Assembly: GCF_001752365.1 (NCBI RefSeq)
Contig: NZ_MEIY01000001.1
Coordinates: 2,473,652 to 2,537,651, forward strand
Reading direction: 5' to 3'
Origin: Marinobacter sp. X15-166B
GTDB taxonomy: Bacteria > Pseudomonadota > Gammaproteobacteria > Pseudomonadales > Oleiphilaceae
Length of the DNA stretch: 64,000 nt
Under the pieces are notes generated by a model. It was not told the DNA's origin, searched no databases, and saw only the letters and a program-made list of their open reading frames with translations. Position numbers and translations under genes: made by a program. This document shows, piece by piece, positions 26,501 through 35,696 of the stretch (within the stretch, counting starts at the first letter, position 1; each line of letters opens with the position of its first letter).

Positions 26501-27019
26501 ATGGAGCAACTAAGTTTCAATCAGGGTCCGAGTTTCAACCATGACCAGCTGTTCAGCGTCGCTGCCCTGGCGCGGGCTGGAGGGCGGGGCCGGCGCACGG
26601 GAGCTCTGACGGTGCCGCAGGCGCAACCGGACGCGGCACCGGCCGTGGAAGGCAATGTAACGGAAATCATCGTGCCCGAGGGGCAGGTGGAGAATTTCCA
26701 GTTATTGTTGCCCATGCTGACGCAGTTGAACCGGGAGCATCGCTGGCTGGCATGGATTGATCCACCACAGCGTCTGGTGGCCAGGTGGCAGACCATGCAC
26801 GGAATCGTTGCCAACCAGTTGCTGGTGTTGCGCTCGACCGCAGGCTATTCCGCCCAGCAGCTCGCCGAGCGCGCACTCCGCGCCGGCACCTGTCACGCCG
26901 TGGTCATGTGGACCGGCAAGCTGAGCCGCAGTGCGCTGGTCACCTTACAGCAAGCGTCCGCCAGCGGTAACAGTCACGGAGTCGTTTTGCGGCAACGCCC
27001 GGCTCAGTGCAGGGTATAG
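26501..27019 (+). CDS. sulA: SulA-like SOS cell-division inhibitor
   Basis: A 172-residue protein in the lexA-sulA arrangement known from Pseudomonas. The central segment (about 60-145) has the SulA-like fold: VENFQLLLPMLTQL, HRWLAWIDPP, and VLRSTAGYSAQQLAERALR followed by CHAVVMWTGKLS. SulA blocks FtsZ assembly during SOS. The N-terminal 55 residues are low in conservation. Start ATG 26501, 47 bases after lexA, so it shares the SOS control. Its 3' end overlaps the convergent small gene by 16 bases. Confidence 0.8.
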   Translation: MEQLSFNQGPSFNHDQLFSVAALARAGGRGRRTGALTVPQAQPDAAPAVEGNVTEIIVPEGQVENFQLLLPMLTQLNREHRWLAWIDPPQRLVARWQTMHGIVANQLLVLRSTAGYSAQQLAERALRAGTCHAVVMWTGKLSRSALVTLQQASASGNSHGVVLRQRPAQCRV

Positions 27020-27264
27020 GCAGGGCGCGCTTCAAATGTTTCGAGGTCTTCGTCTTCCCAGTCAATGTCGTGCGCAATATTGCCCACCGCCTCGATGCCG
27101 GCGGCAATCATGGCCTTGGCGACGGCCAGATCCCGGCCGTCCATAATCTCCCGGGCTTCCTCAGAGAAGGCGATCCGTACCAGAGGGGCGCTGTCATCAT
27201 CAACACGACGCAGTGCGTAGTCCCCGTCACTCAGTTGTATTATTTCGAAAAAAGATGGTGACAT
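27004..27264 (-). CDS. Small conserved protein of unknown function
   Basis: An 86-residue acidic protein beginning MSPSFFEIIQLSDGDYALRR and ending with DIDWEDEDLETFEARPAYTLH. I recall similar small proteins near lexA in pseudomonads but cannot name a family. The start at 27264 follows AAAGG at 8 bases and is preferred to the longer frame from 27354. It is convergent with sulA and overlaps it by 16 bases. Confidence 0.7.
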   Translation of the reverse strand: MSPSFFEIIQLSDGDYALRRVDDDSAPLVRIAFSEEAREIMDGRDLAVAKAMIAAGIEAVGNIAHDIDWEDEDLETFEARPAYTLH

Positions 27265-27462
27265 GCCGTTAACCTTTAGTTTTGAATCTACAAGCCCTCC
27301 ATCATACCAGCTAACCAGTCCCGTTGCCTGCTTTGTGAGATAACCGCACCGCAACCACGGGCGGCAGGGTGGAGATCTGTGGGTGGCGGTCAGAACCAGC
27401 GCCCGGGAGGCGTCATGGCTGGGGCGCCTCTAATCGACGTTCAGGCAGCATCATGCAATGCC

Positions 27463-27490
27463 CCGGGCGGCATGCGCAGCATGCCGCCGG
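27463..27490. repeat. Strong inverted repeat in the gap before the fliT-like gene
   Basis: GGCGGCATGC (27466-27475), loop GCA, GCATGCCGCC (27479-27488), ten perfect pairs, extended by two further C-G pairs around one bulged G. No T-run on either side, so a classical terminator is unlikely. It lies in the 289-base gap between two divergently oriented genes (minus-strand 27004-27264 and plus-strand 27554-27874). A TATGAT element (27507-27512), a possible -10 for the fliT-like gene, follows. Confidence 0.6.
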
Positions 27491-27553
27491 GCTGAACCGT
27501 TTGCGGTATGATCGGAGCGGCACGTCCCCCTACTTGTTACACAGGAGAACAGC

Positions 27554-27874
27554 ATGGCCGAAAACCTGGAACAGCTTGATCAGTTGATCGATGACCTGCG
27601 TCACGCCGCAGCCACCGAAAACTGGGACCGTCTGAGTGAACTCCATGAAGCGGTGCAGCCGAATGTGGCCCGGGTTATGAACGCTGTTGCCACCGGGGCA
27701 TACAGTGCTGACGTGGTGCGGCAGCGACTGGAGGAACTGCGCCGGGTGTGTGATCTGGGGCTACAGGGCGCGCAGGCCGCCCGCGCAGCGGCTAAAACCG
27801 CACTGGATGAGATGCGGCAAAACCGACAAGCGGTATCCGCGTACCACAAGATCGCCATGAATCAGCTGAAATAA
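27554..27874 (+). CDS. FliT/FleP-like small flagellar protein (putative)
   Basis: A 106-residue helical protein, mostly charged coiled-coil-like helices (LDQLIDDLRHAAATENWDRL, RQRLEELRRV). In Pseudomonas a small gene of this kind (fliT/fleP) sits directly before fleQ, as here. FliT-type proteins are chaperones for the filament cap FliD. The sequence signal is weak, so the call rests mainly on size, helical character and position. AGGAG precedes the ATG. No fliC, fliD or fliS is in the window. Confidence 0.55.
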   Translation: MAENLEQLDQLIDDLRHAAATENWDRLSELHEAVQPNVARVMNAVATGAYSADVVRQRLEELRRVCDLGLQGAQAARAAAKTALDEMRQNRQAVSAYHKIAMNQLK

Positions 27875-28020
27875 CCTTAGATTCCGCGCCATTAAATTGA
27901 CTCGGTTGTGCGAACAGTCTTAAATGACAGCCCTGTAATCTTCAACTTCACGCCGCTTCTGATCAACGTGCCCATTGCGGCACCCAAACCGGCAAGGTCC
28001 AGAAAGAGAGATTTCACGGA

Positions 28021-29472
28021 ATGTCCAGCAACAACATCGCTTTGATTTTAAGTGAGGACGAAGCTCGTCGGCATGATCTTGAGACGATTTTTGGTTTTGT
28101 CGGTGAGGCGCAGCTTTGTTCTGGCGAACAGGCCTGGCAGCTGCTTGAAACCGCTGATCCCCAGCAGGCAATGGCGGTATCGGTTGCGGTCATTAATGGT
28201 GAAGACACCGGTGCCACCCGGGCCGTGCAGGCGGTCTGCGCGCTCGGCGAGAGTGTCCCCATCCTGTTGATCGGCGACCCGGATTTGCCCCGGCTGTCGG
28301 AGCAGGAGAGCAAACGCATTATCGCCCGCCTCGCCTGGCCGCTGAACTACACCAAAGTTATCGACTCTTTGTATCGCGCCCACGTTTTCAGCGACCAGCA
28401 CAGGCACTCCCGGCCACAGGGGCAACAGCGCAGCGTGAAACTGTTCCGCAGCCTCGTGGGCACCAGTCGGGGTATTCAGGCGGTCAGACGGTTGATTGAA
28501 CAGGTCGCCGACAAAGACGTCAGTGTGTTGATCACCGGTGAATCCGGTACCGGCAAAGAAGTGGTTGCCCGCAATTTGCATTACCATAGCAGTCGCCGTG
28601 ACAAGCCGTTTGTCCCGGTAAACTGCGGTGCCATACCGGCCGAGCTGTTGGAAAGTGAATTGTTTGGCCATGAAAAAGGCGCGTTCACCGGCGCCATCAC
28701 CGCCCGGGCCGGACGGTTTGAAATGGCCGAGGGCGGTACCCTGTTTCTGGATGAAATCGGAGATATGCCGCTGGGGATGCAGGTGAAAATTCTGCGGGTG
28801 TTGCAGGAGCGTACCTACGAGCGGGTGGGCGGCAACCGCACCTTGCACGCCAATGTGCGCATCATTGCCGCGACGCACCAGCATCTGGAAGACATGATTG
28901 AGAGCGGTGATTTCCGCGAAGACCTGTATTACCGTCTGAATGTGTTCCCCATCGAGATGCCGGCCCTGCGGGAGCGGGTCGAGGACATACCGCTGCTCAT
29001 CAACGAGCTGGTGTCCCGCATGGAGCAGGAAAAGCGGGGTTCGTTGCGCATGAACTCGGCGGTGATCATGAGCCTGTGCCGGCACGACTGGCCGGGCAAT
29101 GTGCGTGAACTGGCTAATCTGGTGGAGCGTCTGGCGATCATGAACCCCTATGGTGTGATCGGGGTGCAAGAGTTGCCAAAGAAATTTCGTTACGTTGACG
29201 ACATTGATGAAGGTCGCGAGGTGGACGAATTTACCCTGCCCTCCGCGTCGCCGGGTCTGACCGGGATGGATTCGCCCGCGTTACTGCCCGTGAACGGCCT
29301 GGACCTGCGTGAGTATCTGGCCAGTCTCGAAAAGCAGTTGATTCAGCAGGCGCTGGAGGACACTGCCGGGGTGGTGGCCCGGGCGGCGGAGAAACTGCGC
29401 ATACGCCGCACCACGCTGGTAGAAAAGGTGCGCAAGTACGGGCTCCGCGAAACCGAGGCGGAGCAGGGTTGA
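28021..29472 (+). CDS. fleQ: FleQ, master sigma-54-dependent flagellar regulator
   Basis: A 483-residue activator. Residues 1-120 are a degenerate receiver lacking the phosphoacceptor pocket. The AAA+ domain has Walker A GESGTGKE (173-180), GAFTGA (220-225) and Walker [12 protein letters not shown]; the C-terminus is a Fis-type helix-turn-helix ([20 protein letters not shown]). Residues known to bind cyclic-di-GMP in FleQ are kept: LFRS (141-144) and the Arg-Asn pair after Walker A (184-185). It should therefore switch between flagellar activation and matrix-gene control by c-di-GMP. It has its own transcription unit; its targets carry the sigma-54 promoters listed before fleS, fliE, fliL and flhA. 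Confidence 0.95.
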   Translation: MSSNNIALILSEDEARRHDLETIFGFVGEAQLCSGEQAWQLLETADPQQAMAVSVAVINGEDTGATRAVQAVCALGESVPILLIGDPDLPRLSEQESKRIIARLAWPLNYTKVIDSLYRAHVFSDQHRHSRPQGQQRSVKLFRSLVGTSRGIQAVRRLIEQVADKDVSVLITGESGTGKEVVARNLHYHSSRRDKPFVPVNCGAIPAELLESELFGHEKGAFTGAITARAGRFEMAEGGTLFLDEIGDMPLGMQVKILRVLQERTYERVGGNRTLHANVRIIAATHQHLEDMIESGDFREDLYYRLNVFPIEMPALRERVEDIPLLINELVSRMEQEKRGSLRMNSAVIMSLCRHDWPGNVRELANLVERLAIMNPYGVIGVQELPKKFRYVDDIDEGREVDEFTLPSASPGLTGMDSPALLPVNGLDLREYLASLEKQLIQQALEDTAGVVARAAEKLRIRRTTLVEKVRKYGLRETEAEQG

Positions 29473-29542
29473 GCGACAAAATAATGACGCTGCGATTTGG
29501 CCGCCTCTGGTAACTTATTGATTTAATTGGCAATAACTGTGG

Positions 29543-29558
29543 TGGCACAGAAGTGGCA
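29543..29558 (+). promoter_or_regulatory. Sigma-54 promoter of fleSR
   Basis: TGGCACAGAAGTGGCA: GG at 29544-29545 and GC at 29556-29557 with exact 10-base spacing; one mismatch in the -12 element (TGGC for TTGC). It lies about 70 bases before the fleS start. Confidence 0.8.
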
Positions 29559-29626
29559 TAGTATCCCTCAAAGTGATTGTGTCGGCTTCCGTTTGCTGGG
29601 GTCGAGGTGTTCATCAGGGGGATGTC

Positions 29627-30886
29627 ATGAGTCAACTGCAGTCCATAGGATCGTCGTCGCATCTGGCCGCAGGCGCCGGTGCCGCCGCCGATGCCAACGA
29701 CAAAGTCACCGCACTGTTTCCGCAACACCAGGCAAAGCAGCCCGTTGACTCTGCGTTGGAACTGTTCAATCAGATGTCCCGCCAGATTACCGATTCCTAC
29801 CGCACCCTGGAGTCCCGTGTTAATCAGCTGTCCGGGGAGTTGAACGAGGAAACCCAGCAGCGCCAGCGCGAGCTGGAGGAAAAGGAACGTCTGGCGGACC
29901 GGCTGTCGACCCTGTTGTCAGCCTTGCCGGCCGCCGTTGTGGTGTTGGACAGCCACGGGGTGATCACCCAGACCAACCCCGCCGCTGTTAATCTGTTGGG
30001 GGAACCGCTTGAGGGAGAGCGCTGGCTGAGCGTGATTCAACGCTGTTTTGCGCCCCGAAGCGATGACGGTCACGAGATCTCCTTGCGGGACGGTCGGCGG
30101 GTCAGCATTGAGATTCGCACCATGGAAAACCAGCCGGGCCAGCTGATTTTGCTGACCGACCTCACCGAAACCCGGCAGCTGCAGGCTCAGCTGGCCCATG
30201 CCCAACGGTTATCGGCCATGGGGAAGATGGTGGCGTCACTGGCCCACCAGATCCGCACCCCCTTGTCTGCAGCGATCCTGTACGGAGGCCACTTGTGCCA
30301 GGACGATCTGGATGTCGAGCTGCGCCAACGCTGTGCCACCCGGTTGATGGAACGACTGGCCCATCTGGAACAGCAGGTCCGGGATATGCTGATTTTCGCC
30401 CGGGGTGAAACCCGGTTGGCGGAAGAATTGAGCTCGGCTGCCTTGGTGCAGTCCTTGCAGTCCGCGCTTGAGGGCCTGCCCCCCGCATCCAGGAAGCTGA
30501 TCCACTTTGCCGAGACGACCACGGAAGTGCGCCTGATGTGCAACCGGGAGGCGTTGGTTGGCGCCTGCATGAATCTGGTCAATAACGGACTTGAGGCCGG
30601 CGCCAGTCATGTTGAACTGGCGGTGGTGGCTGCCGGCGGGGAGCTTGAAATTCGGGTGACCGATGACGGACCGGGATTTGACGGCGCCCTGCGCGAGCAG
30701 CTGATGGAGGCGTTTTACACCACCAAATCCCACGGCACCGGCCTGGGGCTCGCGGTGGTCCAGGCGGTCGCCAAGGCGCACCAGGGGGAATTTGTGATGA
30801 CGTCACCGGCGGAAGGGGGGGTGCGCGCCGTTATCCGCCTGCCAGCAATGACCGGTGCGCCGGTATCGAGTGGCTGTCAGCAATAG
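29627..30886 (+). CDS. fleS: FleS, cytoplasmic sensor histidine kinase
   Basis: A 419-residue soluble kinase with no membrane helix. It has an N-terminal coiled coil (about 50-95), a PAS domain (about 95-180; LPAAVVVLDSHGVITQTNPAAVNLLGE), a phosphoacceptor helix SLAHQIRTPLSAAI (His207) and an ATPase domain (NLVNNGLEAG, DDGPGFDG, HGTGLGLAVV). It phosphorylates FleR, the second tier of the Pseudomonas-type flagellar cascade controlling hook and late basal-body genes. Start ATG 29627 follows GGGGGATG; longer frames are not preferred. FleR starts 12 bases later. Confidence 0.93.
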   Translation: MSQLQSIGSSSHLAAGAGAAADANDKVTALFPQHQAKQPVDSALELFNQMSRQITDSYRTLESRVNQLSGELNEETQQRQRELEEKERLADRLSTLLSALPAAVVVLDSHGVITQTNPAAVNLLGEPLEGERWLSVIQRCFAPRSDDGHEISLRDGRRVSIEIRTMENQPGQLILLTDLTETRQLQAQLAHAQRLSAMGKMVASLAHQIRTPLSAAILYGGHLCQDDLDVELRQRCATRLMERLAHLEQQVRDMLIFARGETRLAEELSSAALVQSLQSALEGLPPASRKLIHFAETTTEVRLMCNREALVGACMNLVNNGLEAGASHVELAVVAAGGELEIRVTDDGPGFDGALREQLMEAFYTTKSHGTGLGLAVVQAVAKAHQGEFVMTSPAEGGVRAVIRLPAMTGAPVSSGCQQ

Positions 30887-30898
30887 GGGGGAAGCATT

Positions 30899-32338
30899 GT
30901 GTCAAGGCCGAACATACTGATTGTGGAAGATGATCATGGTTTGCGGGAGGCTCTGGTAACAACACTGGAGCTGGCCAAATTTCGGGTCTCTGAGGCGGAC
31001 AGTGCCGAGCAGGCATTGCGGCGACTCGCGGAAGGTCCGGTCGATATGGTGGTCAGCGACGTCAACATGCCCGGCATGTCCGGGCATGATTTGCTGGGTG
31101 AGGTGAAACGCCTGTACCCGGGGTTGCCGATGATGCTGATCACCGCCTACGGCCAGATCAGTCACGCCGTGTCTGCGATGCAAGCAGGAGCCACGGATTA
31201 TCTGGTCAAGCCCTTTGAGCCGCAGGTGCTCACGGATGCCGTCCGGCGCATTGTCGGCGGTGCCCAGTCGGCCTCAGCGGACGCGCCGGTGGCCGAAGAT
31301 CCGGTCAGCAAGCGCCTGTTTCAGTTGGCGGCTAAGGTAGCGGCAACCGATTCCACAGTGATGATTTCCGGTGAGAGTGGTACCGGTAAAGAGGTGCTGG
31401 CCCGTTATATTCATGAGCAATCACCCCGCGCCAAGCAACCTTTTGTGGCCATCAACTGCGCCGCCATCCCTGAAAATATGCTGGAAGCCATCCTGTTTGG
31501 CCATGAGCGAGGTGCCTTCACCGGTGCCCATGCGTCGTCGCCGGGCAAGTTTGAGCAGGCAAATGGCGGCACCATCCTGCTGGATGAGATCTCCGAAATG
31601 GAGCTTGGACTGCAGTCCAAATTGCTGCGCGTGCTGCAGGAGCGGGAGGTCGAGCGGGTGGGTGGCCGGAAACCGATCAAGCTGGATGTCCGGGTACTGG
31701 CCACCACCAACCGGGAGTTGTCGGACTACGTCCGGGAAGGACAGTTTCGTGAAGATTTGTATTACCGGTTGACGGTTTTCCCCATGCACTGGCAGCCCTT
31801 GCGCGAGCGCCCGCTCGACATAATGCCTCTGGCGCGGGCATTGTTGAGGCAGCATTGCCGGAAAATGAAACTCGCGGGTATCCGCTTTGCCGCGGATGCG
31901 CAGGCAGCGCTCATGGCGCACCCCTGGTACGGCAACGTACGGGAACTGGACAACGCCATCCAGCGGGCCCTGGTGTTGCACCAGGGCAACGTGATTCACG
32001 CCGGCGATTTATGTCTCGATCTGGGCATTTCAGGCCGGGTTGATGGCAGTGTCCCTGTGACGACGACTACCCCGTCCGCGGCGGTGGCGCCACCCCGGGG
32101 AGCTGAAGTGGTGGCTGCCGACCCGGTCGATGCGGTGCCAGAGGCAGAGCCGGGGTCGCTGGGCGAGGACCTGAGGCAGCAGGAGTTTCGCATCATTATT
32201 GACACCCTGAAACGTGAGGGAGGGCGCCGTAACAGGGCCGCCGAGGCGTTGGGCATCAGTCCCCGTACATTGCGTTACAAGCTGGCGCAAATGCGTGAGG
32301 CCGGCATTGATCTGGAGGCCGAGCTGGCAGTTGCCTGA
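30899..32338 (+). CDS. fleR: FleR, sigma-54-dependent response regulator
   Basis: A 479-residue NtrC-type activator. The receiver has Asp54 (VVSDVNMPGM), Walker A is [14 protein letters not shown] is intact, Walker B is GTILLDEISE, and a C-terminal Fis-type helix-turn-helix follows (GGRRNRAAEALGISPRTLRYKL). It starts at GTG with the run GGGGGGAAG as ribosome-binding site, co-transcribed with fleS. A Pro/Val/Ala-rich linker separates the AAA+ and DNA-binding domains (about 380-420). A terminator follows. Confidence 0.94.
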   Translation: MSRPNILIVEDDHGLREALVTTLELAKFRVSEADSAEQALRRLAEGPVDMVVSDVNMPGMSGHDLLGEVKRLYPGLPMMLITAYGQISHAVSAMQAGATDYLVKPFEPQVLTDAVRRIVGGAQSASADAPVAEDPVSKRLFQLAAKVAATDSTVMISGESGTGKEVLARYIHEQSPRAKQPFVAINCAAIPENMLEAILFGHERGAFTGAHASSPGKFEQANGGTILLDEISEMELGLQSKLLRVLQEREVERVGGRKPIKLDVRVLATTNRELSDYVREGQFREDLYYRLTVFPMHWQPLRERPLDIMPLARALLRQHCRKMKLAGIRFAADAQAALMAHPWYGNVRELDNAIQRALVLHQGNVIHAGDLCLDLGISGRVDGSVPVTTTTPSAAVAPPRGAEVVAADPVDAVPEAEPGSLGEDLRQQEFRIIIDTLKREGGRRNRAAEALGISPRTLRYKLAQMREAGIDLEAELAVA

Positions 32339-32363
32339 GCCGGTGCACCCAGATGTCTTCAAG

Positions 32364-32387
32364 CGGCACCTTCGGGTGCCGTTTTTT
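32364..32387 (+). terminator. Rho-independent terminator after fleR
   Basis: CGGCACC, TTCG tetraloop, GGTGCCG (32364-32381), then six T. The tetraloop hairpin plus T-run is a textbook terminator; it closes the fleSR unit. Confidence 0.95.
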
Positions 32388-32480
32388 GTACGCGCAGGAG
32401 GCGTCAAATGTTTGGCGTGATGTCAGTTAGTGTGCGATTTTGTCGTCATAAGCTGTTGATGTTAAATGGTAATTTATAAG

Positions 32481-32497
32481 TGGCCGGTAACTTGCTT
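32481..32497 (+). promoter_or_regulatory. Sigma-54 promoter of the fliE operon
   Basis: TGGCCGGTAACTTGCTT: GG at 32482-32483, GC at 32494-32495, exact 10-base spacing and consensus TTGCTT -12. It lies 65 bases before the fliE start. Confidence 0.9.
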
Positions 32498-32561
32498 GAG
32501 TGGGGGTAAGGTTAACAATTAAGACGGTCTTCGGCTGCGGCCGGGAGGCAGAGAGGTAATC

Positions 32562-32930
32562 ATGGTTCAGCGCGCTGACATCAACAGTGTTCTTGCAGAC
32601 ATTCGTTCCTTGCGTTCGCAAATGATGCAAAACCAGCGGGTCGAGCAGGAGAATGCGATCCGCGGCGGGGTGGACAACCCCGCCAGGGTGCAAAAAACCC
32701 GGGAACCCGCCACGTTTACCGATATGCTCAGCAAGGCGGTCGGCTCGGTCAACGAGTTACAACAGAATTCGAACGAATTGCGTACCGCTTATGATATGGG
32801 CGATCCGTCGGTGGATATAACCCGGGTTATGATCGCCTCGCAAAAAGCGACTGTGTCTTTTGAAGCGCTCACCCAGGTGCGCAACCGGGTGGTGAAAGCT
32901 TACGAAGACATCATGAACATGCCGATGTAA
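32562..32930 (+). CDS. fliE: FliE, MS-ring/rod junction protein
   Basis: A 122-residue protein with the FliE signature in its second half: FTDMLSKAVGSVNELQ, then DPSVDITRVMIASQKATVSF and RNRVVKAYEDIMNMPM at the C-terminus. It links the FliF MS-ring to the proximal rod and is among the first substrates of the export gate. First gene of the fliE-fliF-fliG operon, with GAGGTAATC before the ATG. Confidence 0.95.
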   Translation: MVQRADINSVLADIRSLRSQMMQNQRVEQENAIRGGVDNPARVQKTREPATFTDMLSKAVGSVNELQQNSNELRTAYDMGDPSVDITRVMIASQKATVSFEALTQVRNRVVKAYEDIMNMPM

Positions 32931-32945
32931 TAGCGGAGTCCCGAG

Positions 32946-34663
32946 ATGGCGAGTGTACCTGCAGAACCAACAGCCAGCAGCCTGCCCGCGACCGACTCCG
33001 GCGGCGGACTGGAGAAGCACAGTGAGTTGTTTTTCGGCTTCAACCGCCTGACCTTGCTCCGGCAAATCGGCCTGATGGTCGGGCTGGCGGCCAGCGTCGC
33101 GCTGGGCGTCGCTGTGGTGCTGTGGGCTCAGGAGCCCAATTACCAGCCGGTGTTGGGCGATCTTTCCAGTTACAACCCTCAGGACGTTACCACCATCCTG
33201 GATCAAAGCAGCATTGATTACCGGATGGACCCCAGATCAGGCGCGCTGTTGGTGCGTTCCGATCAGGTGTACAACGCCCGACTCAGGCTTGCAGCCCAGG
33301 GCGTGACCGACGACCGGGCCATCGGGTTCGAGCTGCTCGACCAGGACCGGGGGCTGGGCACGTCGCAGTTTATGGAAACCATCAGCTATCGGCGCGGCCT
33401 GGAGGGGGAGCTGGCCCGCACCATCAGCAGCATGCGGCAGGTGCGCAACGCCCGGGTGCATCTTGCCATTCCCAAGCGCTCGGTGTTTGTCCGCGATGCC
33501 CGGGCGCCTACCGCGTCGGTGTTTCTTGAGGTGCTGGCCGGGCGGGTACCGGAGAAGGAGCAGATCGCCGCGATCGTCAATCTGGTGGCGGGCAGCATTC
33601 CGGAACTGAGTAAAGACAATGTGACCGTGGTGGACCAGAACGGCAACCTGTTGACCGGGCGGGATGAAGGCACCGGTCGCCAGCAGATGCAGGATCAGTA
33701 CGATTACCACGCCCGGGTGGAGGCACGCCTGACCCAGCGGGTCGCATCGATTGTGAGCCCCATTGTGGGGGGGGCCGCTTCCGCGCCGAAGTAGCCGCTG
33801 ATCTGGATTTTTCATCGGTGGAACAGGCAGAAGAGCAGTTCAGGCCCGAGCCCCAGGCCATTCGCAGTGAGCGTCAGTTAACAGAACAGCGCACCAGTGG
33901 TTTTCAGGGCGGTGTGCCCGGGGCATTGTCCAACCAGCCTCCGGCGGCAGCCACCGTTCCTGAAGTGGCGGACAATGAAATTACGGTTGTGGACGATACC
34001 GGCGAACCCGCGTCTCCCCCCGTCAATGTGCGCAGTGAATCGACCCGCAATTATGAAATGGATCGCACGGTCAGTTATGTGCGCCAGCAGCAGGGACGGA
34101 TCAAACGATTGACGGTGGCGGTCGCCGTCGACGATATGAAAGTGGTGGATCCGCAAACCGGGCAAGTCAGCTACAAACCCTGGCCTGAAAACGAACTCCA
34201 GAGTCTGACCATGCTGGTGCGCGACGCGGTTGGTTACTCGGCGGTCCGTGGGGACAGCGTGACCGTCATGAACACCGCGTTTGCGCCCGAAGAAGCGCTG
34301 GTGTTCGACCCTCCGGGTTTCTGGGAGCAGCCCTGGTTCTGGGATCTGATGAAGCAGGTACTGGCAGGGCTGGTTATTCTGGTGCTGGTGCTGGGGTTAC
34401 TGCGGCCGACGCTGAAAAGCCTGTCTGGCGGCAGTCGGCTGGGTCGCGACCGCCAGTTGGCGGGCAATGACAGTTTTGACGGTATTGAAGACCAAAGCGG
34501 CGACGACGCGTTGCAGGCCGCCTTGGGCTCAAGCAACGAGTTGCTTTTGCCCGGCGCCACAGATGGCTATGATAGGCAGCTTAATGCGCTTAGAGGGCTG
34601 ATTGCTGAGGACCCGGCCCGGGTAGCTCAGGTGATGCGCCAGTGGGTGAACGTCGATGACTGA
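32946..34663 (+). pseudogene. fliF: FliF, flagellar MS-ring protein, interrupted by a one-base frameshift
   Basis: Two halves of one FliF lie in different frames. The first (32946-33794) has a membrane helix (about residues 36-57) and ring-building domains. The second continues the conserved sequence (RFRAEVAADLDFSSVEQAEEQ) and has the C-terminal membrane helix (about 525-545) and FliG-binding tail ending VAQVMRQWVNVDD. The break is in a run of eight G (33767-33774); nine would restore IVGGGRFRAEV and give 572 residues, the normal length. As written, translation stops at 33794 and no basal body could form. FliG and FliH downstream are intact, so a sequencing error or a reversible slippage site is more likely than real gene decay. 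It overlaps fliG by 8 bases. Confidence 0.9.
33767..33774 (+). repeat. Run of eight G at the fliF frameshift
   Basis: Homopolymer inside fliF where the frame is lost; one more G restores the family sequence. It is a candidate slipped-strand mispairing site or a base-calling error. Confidence 0.85.
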
Positions 34664-35696
34664 TCAGAACAACGCAGCAGGGCAAACGCCCCCGGCGCCG
34701 AAACGCAAGATTTCCCGGGTTGAGCAAGCCGCCATCCTGCTGATGACCTTGGGGGAAACAGACGCGGCGGCCATTCTCAAACACATGGGCCCCAAAGAAG
34801 TGGAGCGTGTAGGCATCGCCATGGCCCAGATGAAGGACGTCAGCAAGGACGATGTGGTTTTTGTGCTGAACCAGTTTGTGGATGCGGTGGGCGGGCAGAC
34901 CGGCCTCGGGGTGGGCAACGATGAATATATCCGCGCCATGTTCACCCAGGCCCTGGGCGACGACAAAGCCGCCAGTCTGATTGACCGCATTCTGATCGGT
35001 GGCAACACCACCGGGCTGGACACGCTCAAATGGATGGAACCCCGTGCCGTGGCCGATATCATCCGCTACGAGCATCCGCAGATTCAAGCCATTGTCATTT
35101 CCTATCTGGACCCCGATCAGGCCGCCGAAATACTGGCGACACTCAACGACAAGGTCCGCCTGGACGTGATGATGCGGGTGGCCTCACTGGAAACCATTCA
35201 GCCGCAGGCCTTGCAGGAACTCAACGACATACTCGAAAAACAGTTCTCCGGCGGCAATGCCGCCAAGACCAGTCGCATCGGCGGCGTCAAACGGGCAGCG
35301 GACATCATGAACTTCATGGACCGCAGCATTGAGGGTAGCCTGATGGACTCCATCAAGGATCTCGACGCCGATCTGGCGACCACCATCGAAGACCTGATGT
35401 TCGTATTCGATAACCTCAAGGATATTGAAGATCGCGGAATACAAGCGCTGCTGCGCGAAGTGTCGTCCGATGTGCTGGTGATCGCGCTCAAAGGGTCGGA
35501 CGAAGCGGTGCAGGAAAAAATCTTCCGCAATATGTCCAGGCGGGCGGCGGAATTGCTCCAGGATGACCTGGAAGCGAAGGGCCCGGTGCGCGTCAGTGAG
35601 GTTGAAGCGGCGCAGAAAGACGTAATCACCATAGCCCGCCGGATGGCGGAGGCGGGTGAGATCAGTCTCGGCGGCTCAGGCGAAGAAATGATGTGA
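34656..35696 (+). CDS. fliG: FliG, rotor switch protein
   Basis: A 346-residue switch protein that couples the stator to rotation. It has the three FliG domains: an N-terminal FliF-binding domain (VEQAAILLMTLGETDAAAIL), a middle domain with the EHPQ motif (RYEHPQIQAIVISYL), and a C-terminal torque helix with alternating charges (DLMFVFDNLKDIEDRGIQ). Its ATG lies inside the last codons of fliF, which suggests coupled translation; a fliF frameshift would therefore be expected to reduce it. Confidence 0.96.
   Translation: MTDQNNAAGQTPPAPKRKISRVEQAAILLMTLGETDAAAILKHMGPKEVERVGIAMAQMKDVSKDDVVFVLNQFVDAVGGQTGLGVGNDEYIRAMFTQALGDDKAASLIDRILIGGNTTGLDTLKWMEPRAVADIIRYEHPQIQAIVISYLDPDQAAEILATLNDKVRLDVMMRVASLETIQPQALQELNDILEKQFSGGNAAKTSRIGGVKRAADIMNFMDRSIEGSLMDSIKDLDADLATTIEDLMFVFDNLKDIEDRGIQALLREVSSDVLVIALKGSDEAVQEKIFRNMSRRAAELLQDDLEAKGPVRVSEVEAAQKDVITIARRMAEAGEISLGGSGEEMM

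Noticed and set aside
28048..29169. 373-codon open frame antisense to fleQ
   Set aside because: Shadow frame; sense strand encodes a clear FleQ.
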